NCBI GenBank assembly: GCA_009869945.1
Contig: WIXG01000018.1
Coordinates: 310,001-374,000, forward strand
Source of the DNA: Mesaphorura yosii
Taxonomy: Eukaryota > Arthropoda > Collembola > Poduromorpha > Tullbergiidae
Length of the DNA stretch: 64,000 nucleotides
Direction: 5' to 3'
Positions 13,601 through 26,000 of the stretch are shown here, piece after piece; position 1 is the first letter of the stretch; each line of letters starts with the position of its first letter. The position numbers and the translations under genes are program-made. The notes beneath the pieces were generated by a model. That model did not search any database. It worked only from the letters and a program-made list of their open reading frames with translations, and had not been told where the DNA came from.

Positions 13601-16600
13601 GCGACAAGACTCTGCACTCTGCACGGCCATAATTTTGTTCCGACTTCAGACTTCGCACTTAATTTTTTGGTTGGATTAAAATTCAAGCCAGAAATTATCA
13701 TTTCGCTCGCCAAATGTATACAATTATGTGCTATACTATAAATTCTCCATACAATATTTGACCATCTTCTGGAAACATGTCCCAAGTACGGGCATGCACA
13801 GTTTGTTCCCTAACGCAATTAGTGGACCAATCCAACTGGAAGGCGCGCAAACTTCAGATATGCTTCAAAACTGTATGACAATTTAAAGTTGAATGTGGAC
13901 TTCAGACTCGAACCAATACAAGAGATTGGTTCTTTCTTTTTGATATGCTCCTCAGTTTATTCTTCAAGCAGATCGTGCATGAAAATGCATTAGGTTCTCC
14001 CAGTTTCTACCATCAGATAAAGAATGACTTTAATTTCGATTCAGAAGAATTATTAAATCTTACTCCGACTGTCTGCACAAAAAAGTTATTCCAAGAAATG
14101 CTATCGAATTTCTGCCGAAATGTGTGCAGAGAAATCCACGTAAATTATTGGCAGAGCGCAAAAGTTTACGTAATACTGTTTGAGAATACTGAATAAGGTG
14201 AAAAGTTTCAATCAAAGGATGCGAGATCTCGAAAGCACAGACTTTGTTCGAGAAGAATTAAGAATATTTACGGAAGAATTTGCATGAATGACAGCGAAGC
14301 GGAATAAAAATTTATTTTGCGGAAACACATTCGGTTAAATTGTACTCATGCGCATCGTTTATACGCTGGCATGAAATAAAGTTTGTATAACGCAAGGAGG
14401 AATTGTTTTCTAGGAATTTTGAGCGAAGGCACTTTGATATTCAACTCAAAGTTCTTAAATGCAGGATCCCTCTGGTGCCTTTGAGATTCCAAATTCAAAA
14501 TTTTTAGGGTCGGGATTTGCTTGAAGAAGGTTATTTATTAATCTTCTGATGAGAATCCAACTAAAACCGCGAGCTTAATCCCATCGTATGCAGGCGTAAT
14601 TGCTTCAAGCAAGTTTCAGCATCGGAGGGTACTTATCTTGGAAATATCACCCACAAAAGGCGAATTACAAAACCTCATCCTCATTCTACTCGTTCATAGA
14701 CTTCTCACATGGAAAATGGGAACTCATTGACCAATTTTTTGTTCAAGGATTTGGCCTGTATTCTGCACACAAGCTGCCGAAGCCAATTCATTGATTAGGA
14801 AGGCTCTTCGCGCCCAATTAATGAATGTTTCCAAGAATCCATACGCCAATTTCTCTTATGGATGTTGTCCAAGTGTATGACTGTCACTCAAATTCAGCAT
14901 GCGTATGAAATGCATAACGAATCGCCTGTCAAAAACAAATGGAATGCCACATTTCCAATACAATGCAAAATGGATCATAATGGTAATATACTATGTGTCT
15001 GTAGAGCTTGCCATTAGGAAAGGATGGCTGGAAAAGCTGTCAAGCCGAATCCATTGTTTAAAACGACGAAAACAAATCTATGAGAAAAATACGGAAAAGT
15101 TGTTTTGTACGTGAAACTTTTCATCTGCTCTTTCCCCGGTTGCAATAATAATAGATTATTGTTACAGTTAAAAACTTCTCGAGGCAAGCCTTCCGACTGG
15201 GTTGGAAGGAACAGAGAGATAGAAATCGGGAATGTACCTTCCGTTCTCAAGTGAACCTTGCCAACATTCGCCCCAACGTGTAAAATCTCAGACAGGCTTA
15301 TTTATTGGTCGCCGGAGCATACTTCTCTACAAGGAGCGAGAAAAGTACGCAGATACTCGCGAGTCACGCCACTGCATTGGGTCTCGGTTCACCGGCGAAG
15401 CAACAAACAATTAGCTAGAGCACACGTAGATAAAATACGTGCAAGGTACTAATCAATAGGTCCTGAATACCAGATAATATTCCTATTTAGTATGTGCCGC
15501 AATCTTATCGTGAACTTGGGACCCGTCCATACTTCATCCTCGCTCTGTGCGCTGCAATTTTATTCCACTCGCTGGCGATTTTCTGCACAGCTCCATACCC
15601 AACGCTCTGTTGGAATGTGTATTTCCTTGCTCTTGTTATTTTCCTATTTGCTTTTAGTTACACTCATATGCGAAAACTTATTTCTATGTCCGGAGAAGCA
15701 GGAAACTGCAAACTTTGAATATCTCCCATCTGACTAAAAGTTTGGACGCCCATTTCGAGGCGGAACATCAATTCTCCGCTCAGGACGTAACTTTCGTAAA
15801 AGTACAAGCACAGTTCGAGAAAAAGTTTAGGTTAAAGAAGGGATTCATAATAGTTATAACTACCATTATGTTGCTTCTGTTCATCACAATCTGGGGCGAG
15901 CGTATGTGAGTACTTCTTCGTACCACATAAATTTCCATTTCCACTACTGTGGCGAGAAGGAACTAGAATTTCTTCTGCGTATACTGCAAAAACGACAACA
16001 AACTGGGCATCCTGCCCTCTCAGCCCACAGTGTCGCCTCTTAATAAAACACAATTTCGAATTTAAATTGATTCTCATTTTCAACTAATGTCAAACTCCAT
16101 TCCAGGAGCTTCCGTACAATTACTGACGTGCCTATACATGATGGGCGTGCATCGACTCACAAACTAATATAAAAATCGAGCTTTTGACACAGCCTGAGTC
16201 TGAAATCAATTTATGAGCACGTACTTCAGGTCCATATTACGTGTTGGAAAAGTAGTTCAGTATCGCACGATTCAATTAATATAATTTTATTAAACGTGTG
16301 GTACGCAGCTCACATGCAAATGAGAGCATTATGAGTGAGTGCGACAAATGAAGAGAAATGAAACTCAGTCGGTTTAATTCACTTTAAGGCGACTTAATTA
16401 ATTCCTTTCATCTTACGCAATTTCTCATTTTCACAAACAGATGCCCAAATTGGGCGCTTTAATTGTAGTGAAATGAAGTTGGTTTAAATGACTAATCTGC
16501 GTAAGCTTACAAAAATGAAAATAAACTTTTCCTTTTTGTAGAGAATCTGTATGTGCCGCGGGTAATTAAAAATAGGACCAATGAAAACAAGTTGTGCAGT

Positions 16601-19600
16601 TGTGCAGTAACCGAGCTATGGTGCTTCACCAGACTGCTGATGCTGTCTTTTACCATTCCTCGCCCAGAACTCGTGCAAAACATTCTGTCTGGGATTGTGT
16701 GTGCTCAAATGCTAGGGTATGTGACGTATAGAGTTCCGACTTGGAATATGATTGGACGATAGACACGCGATTGGCTCGGGACATTCTCAATTCTTTCATA
16801 TAGAACAGGCCAAAGCACGATCGAAGCTACTAGTACAATTGTAAAGCGAATACACCAAGCACAACTGATTTGAAGAATCTTGTCACGTATGCTGACTTCA
16901 GAGACTGTCATTTTTCTCTCACTAATTTTAATGGTAAAGAGTTTGCTCCAGCACACTACCTACGATAAATAAATTGAGTTTGGTTAGTCCAGAATTTTAT
17001 CATCTTGGGTCCATTTTGCCAGCCTTAGCGCTCTCCACAACAAGACTTAGTCTCTTCATATGAGTCCTTATTGTATATTTCGGTCACACGATCATGAAAA
17101 ACAAATTGAGAGCTACACATAATAACTGCTTGATAAATGCTTGACGCTTACACGTTTCAACATAAGATGTTCAGTTCAGAATGAGTTCGGTATCAATGAA
17201 TGAGTGAATACACTGGAATGCTCGGTTCAATATAATAGAACTGCGATGTCATTGACTCCCTAATGTTAATGTTATGTGCGTCATCTTCAACAAGATAGTT
17301 CTCTCATATTCGCTCATTTCCAAGATTAGTCGCTGCTTTGAGTACAATGTCCGACAGTTACGGTTAATTTGTATGGCGCATTTTTACTATGGTCTACTTT
17401 CATCCTCTCAAACACGATACGATAGCCGGGTGCCAACGTTATAATCTAGCCTGAAGTATGCTACGTATATCTTAATTGTTTTACGCAGTGTGACGAAGCT
17501 TGCTAAAACTTGAAATTACTACATGAAAAAATTTGGCATCCGAAACTGTTCGTAGATGCTGCCCACACAACTCCAAGTTGACTTTCTCTCGCCAACTAAA
17601 TAAAAATTTATGGAGAAAGTAATAAACTCCGCATGAGTCCGAATACTAAGCCAGCAAAAGAACGGGAATGCGCTCGCATACTTGCTTGAGAGTGCTTTCG
17701 CTGTAATCAGCACAAGTGGGTTAAAATTAATTCAGCTTTTTATGAACTACTTTCGCCATTCCGTCCCGGTCCCAGTCGGTCTAGCTGGCTGGAGCCATCC
17801 TTTCCCGTTGAGCACGAGTTCGGTTTCAGCGACGAGCACGAGATTGTATGAAATTCAATTTGTATAAACTTACAAGAGAGCCTGTCTGGGGACAGCTATC
17901 AAGAATTTTATTGGCAAGATAAAAGAAAAAGAAAAATGACAAATAATATGACATTAACTTCAAACCAGCAAACCACTTTTCGACCAATTCCAGTTTTAGC
18001 GCTGTCTCGGGGTTTGCACTGTTATCTTTTATCTGGGTAAGCAACAGAACAACGCCAATTGAAGCGAATTGAATTTATTTATTTAGACTTCTCGACGTTG
18101 TGATGCTCGTTTTGCCATTTTGCACCTGACTTCGTGAACCACACGTCACAGGCCACAGCCTTGCCAATTACGAAAACCTAAAAATAAAAATGGGTTCCAA
18201 TCATTTACGTCGAAATTCTGAGGCCCACCGACACGTATAAATTGCCGAGCTGAATTTGAATTGAGACTGAAAACTTTATGGCTTTAGTCGGAAAAATTTA
18301 ATTCCAAGTGAGTTTCTCTGTGCGCAGCACAGAGTAAAATCTTTCTTTTGTGACACACGAATTTCTTTTCTGCTCAGCAAGAACAATGAGGTACTTTCTT
18401 GAACCTTCCTCTCTTTTGTTTCACGGGGATCGATTGTGCGAAACCTTTCTCTCGAATTCCTCTACTACGAGTTCGTGGTTGGTGCCGCAAAAGGGACATT
18501 CTGCTCTTTCTACGGGTCAGCGCAGTGTATAATTTATTTCCAAGCTCATAAATCATACTTCAATGCTCTTTTATGCTCATGAGGAGGTAGATTATCACAT
18601 AACGAGTGATGTGGACAGATGCTCGTTTGCCGCACTGCACAAATAAGCTGCCATAAGGAGGGGAATGGGAAGTATCATTCCCACTTGACTTCCAGAGTAT
18701 TGAATTTCAAGACGCTCACAAGGCGGACACTGACGGGAGTCCGGAACCTTCAAGTAAAAGTGTCGTAACAATAACAGCACACTCACACTGACAGCGTGTA
18801 CATCGCTAAGACTCGTCCAGAGGCCTTCGCTGTGATAAATCTCAGAGTAACTCATAAGAACACGAAAGCATTGAGGGACACGAATCCACCGGGTAGAATC
18901 GTTTTCTTTCCGCTACATCAATCAGGTTGCATGTCATGTAAAATCTGGGAGTTGAAATAAAGGCATTGAATTTCCACAGTAGCCAAATCGCAGTAAAAGA
19001 GTCTATGTTTGCGATTTTGTTATCTTGACGAAAAAAAGCGATACGATACTCATGACATGGTAAAGGAAAAGAGAGACGTTAAAGTCCGAGCAGTCCGGGT
19101 CGAGTTTGCAATCTATAACTCGCGCCATGATGTTTATTGACGGCTCATGGTTTGCTTTACACATGTATGGCTATCGCAAAAAATTAAAAACACGATCTCT
19201 GTTCAGGACAATGCATTGTGCTTTTGTACTCTGTTGCTCTGCTCTCCTGCCGTTTCGCCCCGCCAAAAAAAGATTTCGAGCTCGTCAAAGAAGAATGGAC
19301 AACAAACACAAAAGAAAAGGAAACTAAAATAGAACATTGCATACTTTTCTTCTACACCGCGTTGTGCTGGTCGCATGTTCGTCTTCTCAACATCCAGCTC
19401 CACAGTCCACAGGATTGTGCGCCATTGCCATTAAGAATGTCACGAGCTGGAATGCTCGACGTCCAAGCGAGTTTCTCTTATTTGACAACTTCCTTATCAT
19501 GACAAAGGAAACCAAGTTGACGGTGTACGTGTACGGCGCAGAGAGAGATTCTCATCTTTATTGCCGGCATGTTGTATGTACGAATCCAAGTCGCTGTTGG

Positions 19601-19864
19601 TCGCTGCTGTAAATGGGATGACGAACTAAGCTACTAAGCAAGGAAGCAAGATGCGCGCCAGCGCCATGTGCAAAAGTAGAGTTGGAGTTGGTTCAATTTT
19701 GTGTCAGGATTTCGGTCACATGATGAGCAATTAGATTGTGTAGTTGTTTATCGAAACGTGGACAAATTCTAATGAACGTGACGACTCCTTGGTCCAATAA
19801 AACCATCGCAGTCGGTAAATGAATCGTCAGACCTTTAACCCAGCTTTCCCTTTTTGTATTACAG
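1658..19864 (+). other. Probable first intron or 5' flank of the nAChR gene, no supported gene
   Basis: About 18 kb without recognisable coding sequence apart from the alternative exon 1 candidate at 13376. Open frames of 60-130 codons occur on both strands at the density expected by chance, and none carries a family motif. The 3' end has a good polypyrimidine tract and acceptor (tttttgtattacag) for exon 2. If exon 1A is right this is intron 1. If exon 1B is right, its first two thirds are upstream DNA. Confidence 0.4.
13376..13424 (+). CDS. Candidate exon 1B: alternative signal-peptide exon
   Basis: A 49-nt segment encodes 16 residues (MQFAVQMFMVIMAAAL) plus one base, a compact hydrophobic signal-like peptide. 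It ends in phase 1 and, joined to exon 2, would give [10 protein letters not shown] in frame. The donor is weak (CTCC|gtatct, no G at +5, no AG before the cut). It is listed only because phase and hydrophobicity fit and it is 12 kb closer to exon 2 than candidate 1A. The two could also be alternative first exons. Transcript data are needed to choose. Confidence 0.17.
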
Positions 19865-20004
19865 GCTCGCTACAAGGACACAATGAGAAGAGACTACTTG
19901 AATTTCTTCTTGGACAATATAATAATCTGGAACGACCCGTTGGCAACGAGTCAGAGGCACTTCAGCTTAGTTTTGGTCTCTCGCTGCAACAAATTATAGA
20001 TGTG
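19865..20004 (+). CDS. nAChRalpha6: nAChR alpha6-like exon 2 (N-terminus of mature subunit)
   Basis: The exon is 140 nt, bounded by ttacag and gtaagg. It opens with two bases completing a codon from exon 1, then SLQG and [20 protein letters not shown], running to QQIIDV. This is the N-terminal helix and first beta strand of the ligand-binding domain. The ERPV and QQIIDV motifs are shared with insect alpha6, and the SLQG start also resembles vertebrate alpha7. A glycosylation sequon (NES) is present. The length equals that of exon 2 in vertebrate alpha7 as I recall it. The exon ends in phase 0, ready to join either copy of exon 3. Confidence 0.95.
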
Positions 20005-23000
20005 GTAAGGCTTTGATTCGTACCTCAAGTGACAATAATATTATCTAACTGTGTTATTCGCAATGTACTGATTGCTTAAGCCAAAATCTTCGATTCGGTA
20101 TCTAACAAGAGGTCTATAAGCTCAATTAATTTTGCAGCGGCCTGAGAGGCCGATCGGTCGAGCTTGAGATTCTTGAAATTCTCACTCCCTTCCTTCATTA
20201 ATGTCGAAACGGCGAACGGGGAAATGTTTTTGAAACATCTCTGATCCCTCAACAGCCTGACGGCTCTGTAATTAACTCAGAACCCTCATTCTTATGGAAT
20301 ATTCGCACCATGGCCATCTTCACTCTTTATCCGGCGTCTCTTGGGATAACCAAAAAATTGCGGAACTCTCACATCCGTGCTCCAAGGGAGTAAGGCAGAC
20401 TCTAACATCATGAATTGTGTAATCTGTTGGAGTGGAAATGAGGAGAGCCACATTTCTTTTCGGAGCCTGCTGTTGACATGAAGGCAGAACCCAGTTCTCA
20501 AAAGTTGAGTGCGTGCGTAGTCACCTCCGTCAATTCATCTCCTCGAACTGTTTTAGTCACAGCCAGACTCTCCTCTTTGATTGCACACCAAGCAACGAGA
20601 CGCTTTCATGCTCAAACAAATGTTCGATCCAACTATGAAATCTATTCTGCAAATTTCACAGGCAGTTTTGCTTTCGAGATTATTTTCAACTCCAATGAAT
20701 TCCAAGTAAGCTCCTCTTTTGTCGAAGTACAACCTAGCATTATACTACTTAGCGAGAAGAAAGTACAAATCTAGACGGACTCGCTCGTGGTAGCTCGCAG
20801 CTTTACCGATCCATTTTTCTACATCAAGGAAAATACTCGTTATGCTTTCGCTTCGATTCTTGGTTGATAAATTTAAAGTTTGGGATAGGAAAAACTCGTG
20901 CCCCTGGCCAAAGTTTCAATTCGGCCATCGGAAGGAAGGCGTAATTTTCCTCCGTCTTGTGCAAAACTTGAGCCAACATTCTCTCATGTGGGATAATGAA
21001 TTCAAGAACATGAAATTGGCTTTCCTGTCCACATTCGAATACGACCTAGTCAATCGTCCTTAACCACGGTCAGTTGCTGGTGTATTTGCCAAACAGAGTT
21101 GGACCAAGTCTGATTCATAATTCATAAATCATTCTCAGATTGTTAATACCATTTCCCTTCAAAGGTCGTATTTTCCAAACTGAAAGACAGGAAATGTCCC
21201 TCGCAGCAACGCTCCGAGACATTGCACTCAGTTTATGCAGAGCTGACATGAACCAAGCCCATACATAAAATGGTATTAATGTCATTATTTATATATCGTC
21301 TCTACTCTCTCATTGGAAACAACCTCAGTATGAGGATAATAGATTTGACTCCACGGCAAATGCACAAGGCGCAGTGGCGCACTTTCACTGATTCAGAATC
21401 CAGTATTCTACTCACTTGAGGACAATCACATCAGAAAGACTCGTCAGTGAATGCCTGATGAAATGAGGTGCGTAGAATAACACACAGCTTCACGAGCTGG
21501 CTGCCAACGACCGTGGAGTTAAATGATATCTGACAGGAGGACTGTTAATCTGGAAATGAATGAAACCATTTCTATGTCAGAGATCCATCATTTAAACACA
21601 GGCGGCAGTATTTTGTATAATATTATACTTTGTATTGGCACATGAGGCATGTGAAATCTAATATCAAACTAAACTGTCACAAGATAAATGATCAGTTGGA
21701 CAACTAAACGGATCCAAATATTAACGGACAGATTCAAATGTTGTCTACTGGCAGATACACTGACCAGCTTTATGCGAAGTGGAAAGCATAAATGATAGGG
21801 AAGTACAATTTCGATATAAACTGAACATCCTAAAGACAATGCACGACGCGACCACTTGATGGCAGAGCCTTCACAAAGATTACATGTATTCAGTTATCTA
21901 GAAAAGGGGAGAGGGTTGAAAGAGTAGACAATGAAACCGCGGCATTAAAGTAAAGACGGTAAATTACGACCAGAAAAGGATTTTTCGGAAAGTGCTTTCC
22001 AAGAAGTATTATTCTGGCTTCGGCATAAAACAAATAGGTCCAAGCAGAAGCTGGCTTCGGTCGTCGTCTTTGGAGAAAACATTCATGACGTTCAGTTCCG
22101 AGCAACGACACTTCTGAATTGCACCGATGAGTAAAGAAGACGAATAAATTCTTCATGGAGAGTAATCTTAGTGCTTCGATTTGGTTCGTGGAGAAGCCAG
22201 TGTTGTGCTGCGCTGCGTGCATCAATCTTCTCTGCTGCCTCCTGAAAGGAAATCTGAAGTAATAAAATCGCAATATATTTGAAAAGTTGGACTTCAAGAA
22301 GACCTGCAAGTTGTGAAATAGTTGAGGGGATTCCTGTAACTAAAAACCACTCTGTTTGCAGAAATGAATAATTTAAACTCATCTAAAGTCGTGAATTTTT
22401 AACATGTTCTTGAATACAACTTCCATTCTCTTTTCATTGTAACGCGTTACTCGTGCCTGGCAGTAGGTACTTCTGTAGCAGAGAACGCGTACGTGTGTGT
22501 CGCAATGCGTCGTTCGCTCAGTCCATCAAAGGAAGAGTTCTAGTCTCAGCGCACGAGGAACCAATATTATGAATAGAGCATAACCCGAAAGGAAGCCTTT
22601 ACTAGCTTGTGCAGACAAATGAAGCCCCACAATCTTTACAAAACAAGTTTCCTCGCAGTCTTTCAGTGCAAGCCACCGAGGCTGAGCCCGTGCATTCAAA
22701 ATTATCCTTTCTGCTTCCTGTCCTAAGAGCAGTCTTGGTCATAATGATGCAAAAGTTATTTTTTTGGAATTGTCTAGAGCATCTGAGAAGCGAGAGCGAG
22801 GAAGAAGGAGCGCAGCTCGCTCTTCAACTGCCGTTTCCTCCAGGAATCTAATTCCTTCCTTAGAATGCTACGCATTTCTTTCGCCTAAAAACATGACTCA
22901 AGAGAAAACTCAGCCTGCCTTCTCTTCTTAATGAAAACTTCAATTACTTTCAAATTCTACTGCTCTTTGCAGTGCCTGTACCGAATTACTACATTCATTT

Positions 23001-26000
23001 CATTTATGCACTTCGATATGCAGCGAATGTACAATTTAACGATCTCTGAGCTGAACTGGCTGAAACTGTCACATTAACGTTTTCACAAAGCGAAGGCCGG
23101 GATTTCCTCCGAAAAACGCGAAGTCTTCACCTGTTTATTTATTAAAATGTGACTTCGCTCCGTGTTTCATCAGACTTTTGCAATTTTCACTTCCAGCCAA
23201 GCAAACCACCTTTTCGACGTGTTTCTTTCTTCTAAAAATTTCAAATGGTAAATGCAGTTCTCTTTGCCGCCGATTCAAATCAAATGGCTTTACAAAAATG
23301 AGGCCATGACTATTGCATAATTCCGGCGATGGGCTAATTTAACTTGGTTCTGTAGTTCTGTTCGAACAAGTTGGCGTACGTGAGTGGTGGCCATGATTAG
23401 TGTGTCCGTGCAGAAGGAAGAAGCGTTCTGAATGCGGCGTAAGTGGCCATTAAGTAATTTCTACCCACACTGGAAGTTCCAAGTGTTCGGGGTTTGAAGA
23501 TTCCACAGTGGTGGTCCTAGGTCTCGCTAAATTTTGTCATAAATCTGTCCCAAGTAACATGTCTGGTTGGAAGAAACAAATTCTGCTTGTCTCATATGTC
23601 AGGTGCACGGGTCTGGTAAATGGTTGGGATCTTCAAGATGGTGTGCCTGAGTAGCGAGGCTGCTGTAGACAATTATTTATTGCGTACATTTAAGTCGGTT
23701 GAGCATATGGAGCCAAAATAAAAACAAACTGGTAAATGGAGAAAAGAAATTCTTTGCATTTGGGAGAATATATTTTCCCATTTATTCGCCTCCTCTTCGT
23801 GAACTGGGTTGATGCTGTTTATATTACCCACTGATGTCGTTATTAAACTGTGTATGTATTATTGTAGGATGAAAAGAACCAAATATTAATAACCAATACG
23901 TGGCTCACTTTGGTAAGTTGGATATTTCCAAAACGTGTGTTTATCTCATTTCTCAAAATCGTCCATTCATTCTCCCATTTTTAATTCTGAAAATTGTAAC
24001 GGTGAAATCTTTCGGAACATAGCTTGCACTTTCCCTGCTCAACACTTTCCCGTTTGACATGAATACTCTGAATGTGTGTGTTTAGATTATTTGCATGACG
24101 CATGCCAGATGCATTTCCTGCCATTTTTGCATGCACTCTGAATCTTGATCGCACTGCACTTGCATGTGGACACGGCATGAATATAAATTTAATCCAATTG
24201 TCATCTCATCAAGAGCATCCGCAACGCTGAACGACAACCAAGACCATTATTAGAACCTGGAGTACCATGCAACCATAACATATTGAACACACCGATACGG
24301 TGGTTCGGCTCGTTTGAGTACACACGCTCGATTAAATCTGTCTCATTACGTTTACCAAGTAAAATTAAGGTGAGACCGAGAAAGGAAGCGATCGGTGCGT
24401 ACTTTTCGGAAGATAAATGGAGAACCCACTGGTGCGTATATAATTACCAATTTGAGTTTATTTGTTTAGTGTTTGAATGCATTGGTTGGTTCAGTTCCCG
24501 ATCGTACAAGCTCAAAGTACTTAAATCATGCGAACCGAAATTCGTCGTAATGATGTAGAACTTTTATTTTGCTGCCAACTCAATTTTTGATGACAGATCA
24601 AATTTTCAATTACTGGCATGCATAAGATGGAAAATAGTTCTTTGAGCATTTCCATAACCCACTTGAAATCCAAGCCCCAACGTATTAGATAGTGATACTT
24701 AGCATGAGTACGATCGGAGTAGTTCTTATACATACATAGAGAATGACTAACACAGGTTTCGACTGGCGCTCCAGGCCAAATCAATTCAGAAGCTAATTCT
24801 GAGGTTTCCGGTTAATGAGTGCCAAGGGAATTTTAGGCAACATGAAAGAAAGTTCCTGGAGAAAAGGCAAAGGCAATTTACTTCAGCCTCAAATTTCGAT
24901 TCGAATTACATGGCAGGCGAAAAAAGTTGCATTGCCTGGCTTGAACAGCGTACTTGACGACGGCGGATTTTAAGTGCAGAGGTCAAATCATGATAAAATG
25001 ATACCGGCACCTGAAAAATCCCGAGAAGGATGGGATAGATTCATAAACAGCACAGTCATAAATGTTATGCTCGAGGGGAGACCCAGCGAAACCACTTAAA
25101 AAATGCCAACAACTTTACTTTTATGACTGCCATTTGATTCCTACCGCAGACTGTGACGATCATCGATAAAAGCATAACTTTTTATTGGCTGCAAGATCTT
25201 GATCTTCGGTGTATGCCGTCTGGTGTCTTCCTATCCATTTCGGCAAGCCCGACTCTCAACTTTGCAACACAGTGTATTGATTTAAGGCCAGAGACCCGTC
25301 ACTCGTTTATACGTATACACTTTTAGCTATGTTAGCTTTTATAGGCCGTCGCAAGTTATGTGAGTCTTAGACCAAAGCGAATTGTGATGCTGGTCACTGT
25401 AATTTATTACTATTATTTATAATCTGTCTCACGAAACTTTTCTTGTTGCATGTCCCTTCCTTTCTCATAAACTAGGACGAGAAGAATCAACTCCTTAAAA
25501 CTACTATCTGGTTACGAATGGTGAGTTTCAACCAGAACACAAAAAATACTGCCTTCTTTGGATACAATCCTCGCGAGAAATCACTTCAGCAAATGTATCC
25601 GTGGTAGTTAGTGTTTTGGTTGTAGAAGTGACCCTTACAAGTGTTTGATTTTACAAGAATAAATACAGACAGGTCTTCAACAGAAGTGTAGATCCAGGAA
25701 TCTGCACTGATTGGCTCCGCCCAGTAATTGATTTAATGCAGGAATGAGAAAACGGGCCTGTTTCTAATCACATGGGTGCATGTGGAGAAAGCGTGACATG
25801 CGTTGCTTCGAATGTAAGCATCTTGCTGCTAGCTGCATGGAATTGGAGCATTGTTAATTATTTTCGCATGTGCACACATTTATAATCTTGTCCATTGGAT
25901 AGTATGATGAAAGATCAAAACTGGTTGCGCCTTCAAATGCTCAGAAAAGAGACGCAAAGATTAAAACAATCATTTCAGATACGACTGATTGAGCAAATTG

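Noticed and set aside
20662-20705. Extra cassette exon between exons 2 and 3a with acceptor and gtaagc donor
   Set aside because: The 44-nt length breaks the frame, and the residues match nothing in the receptor.
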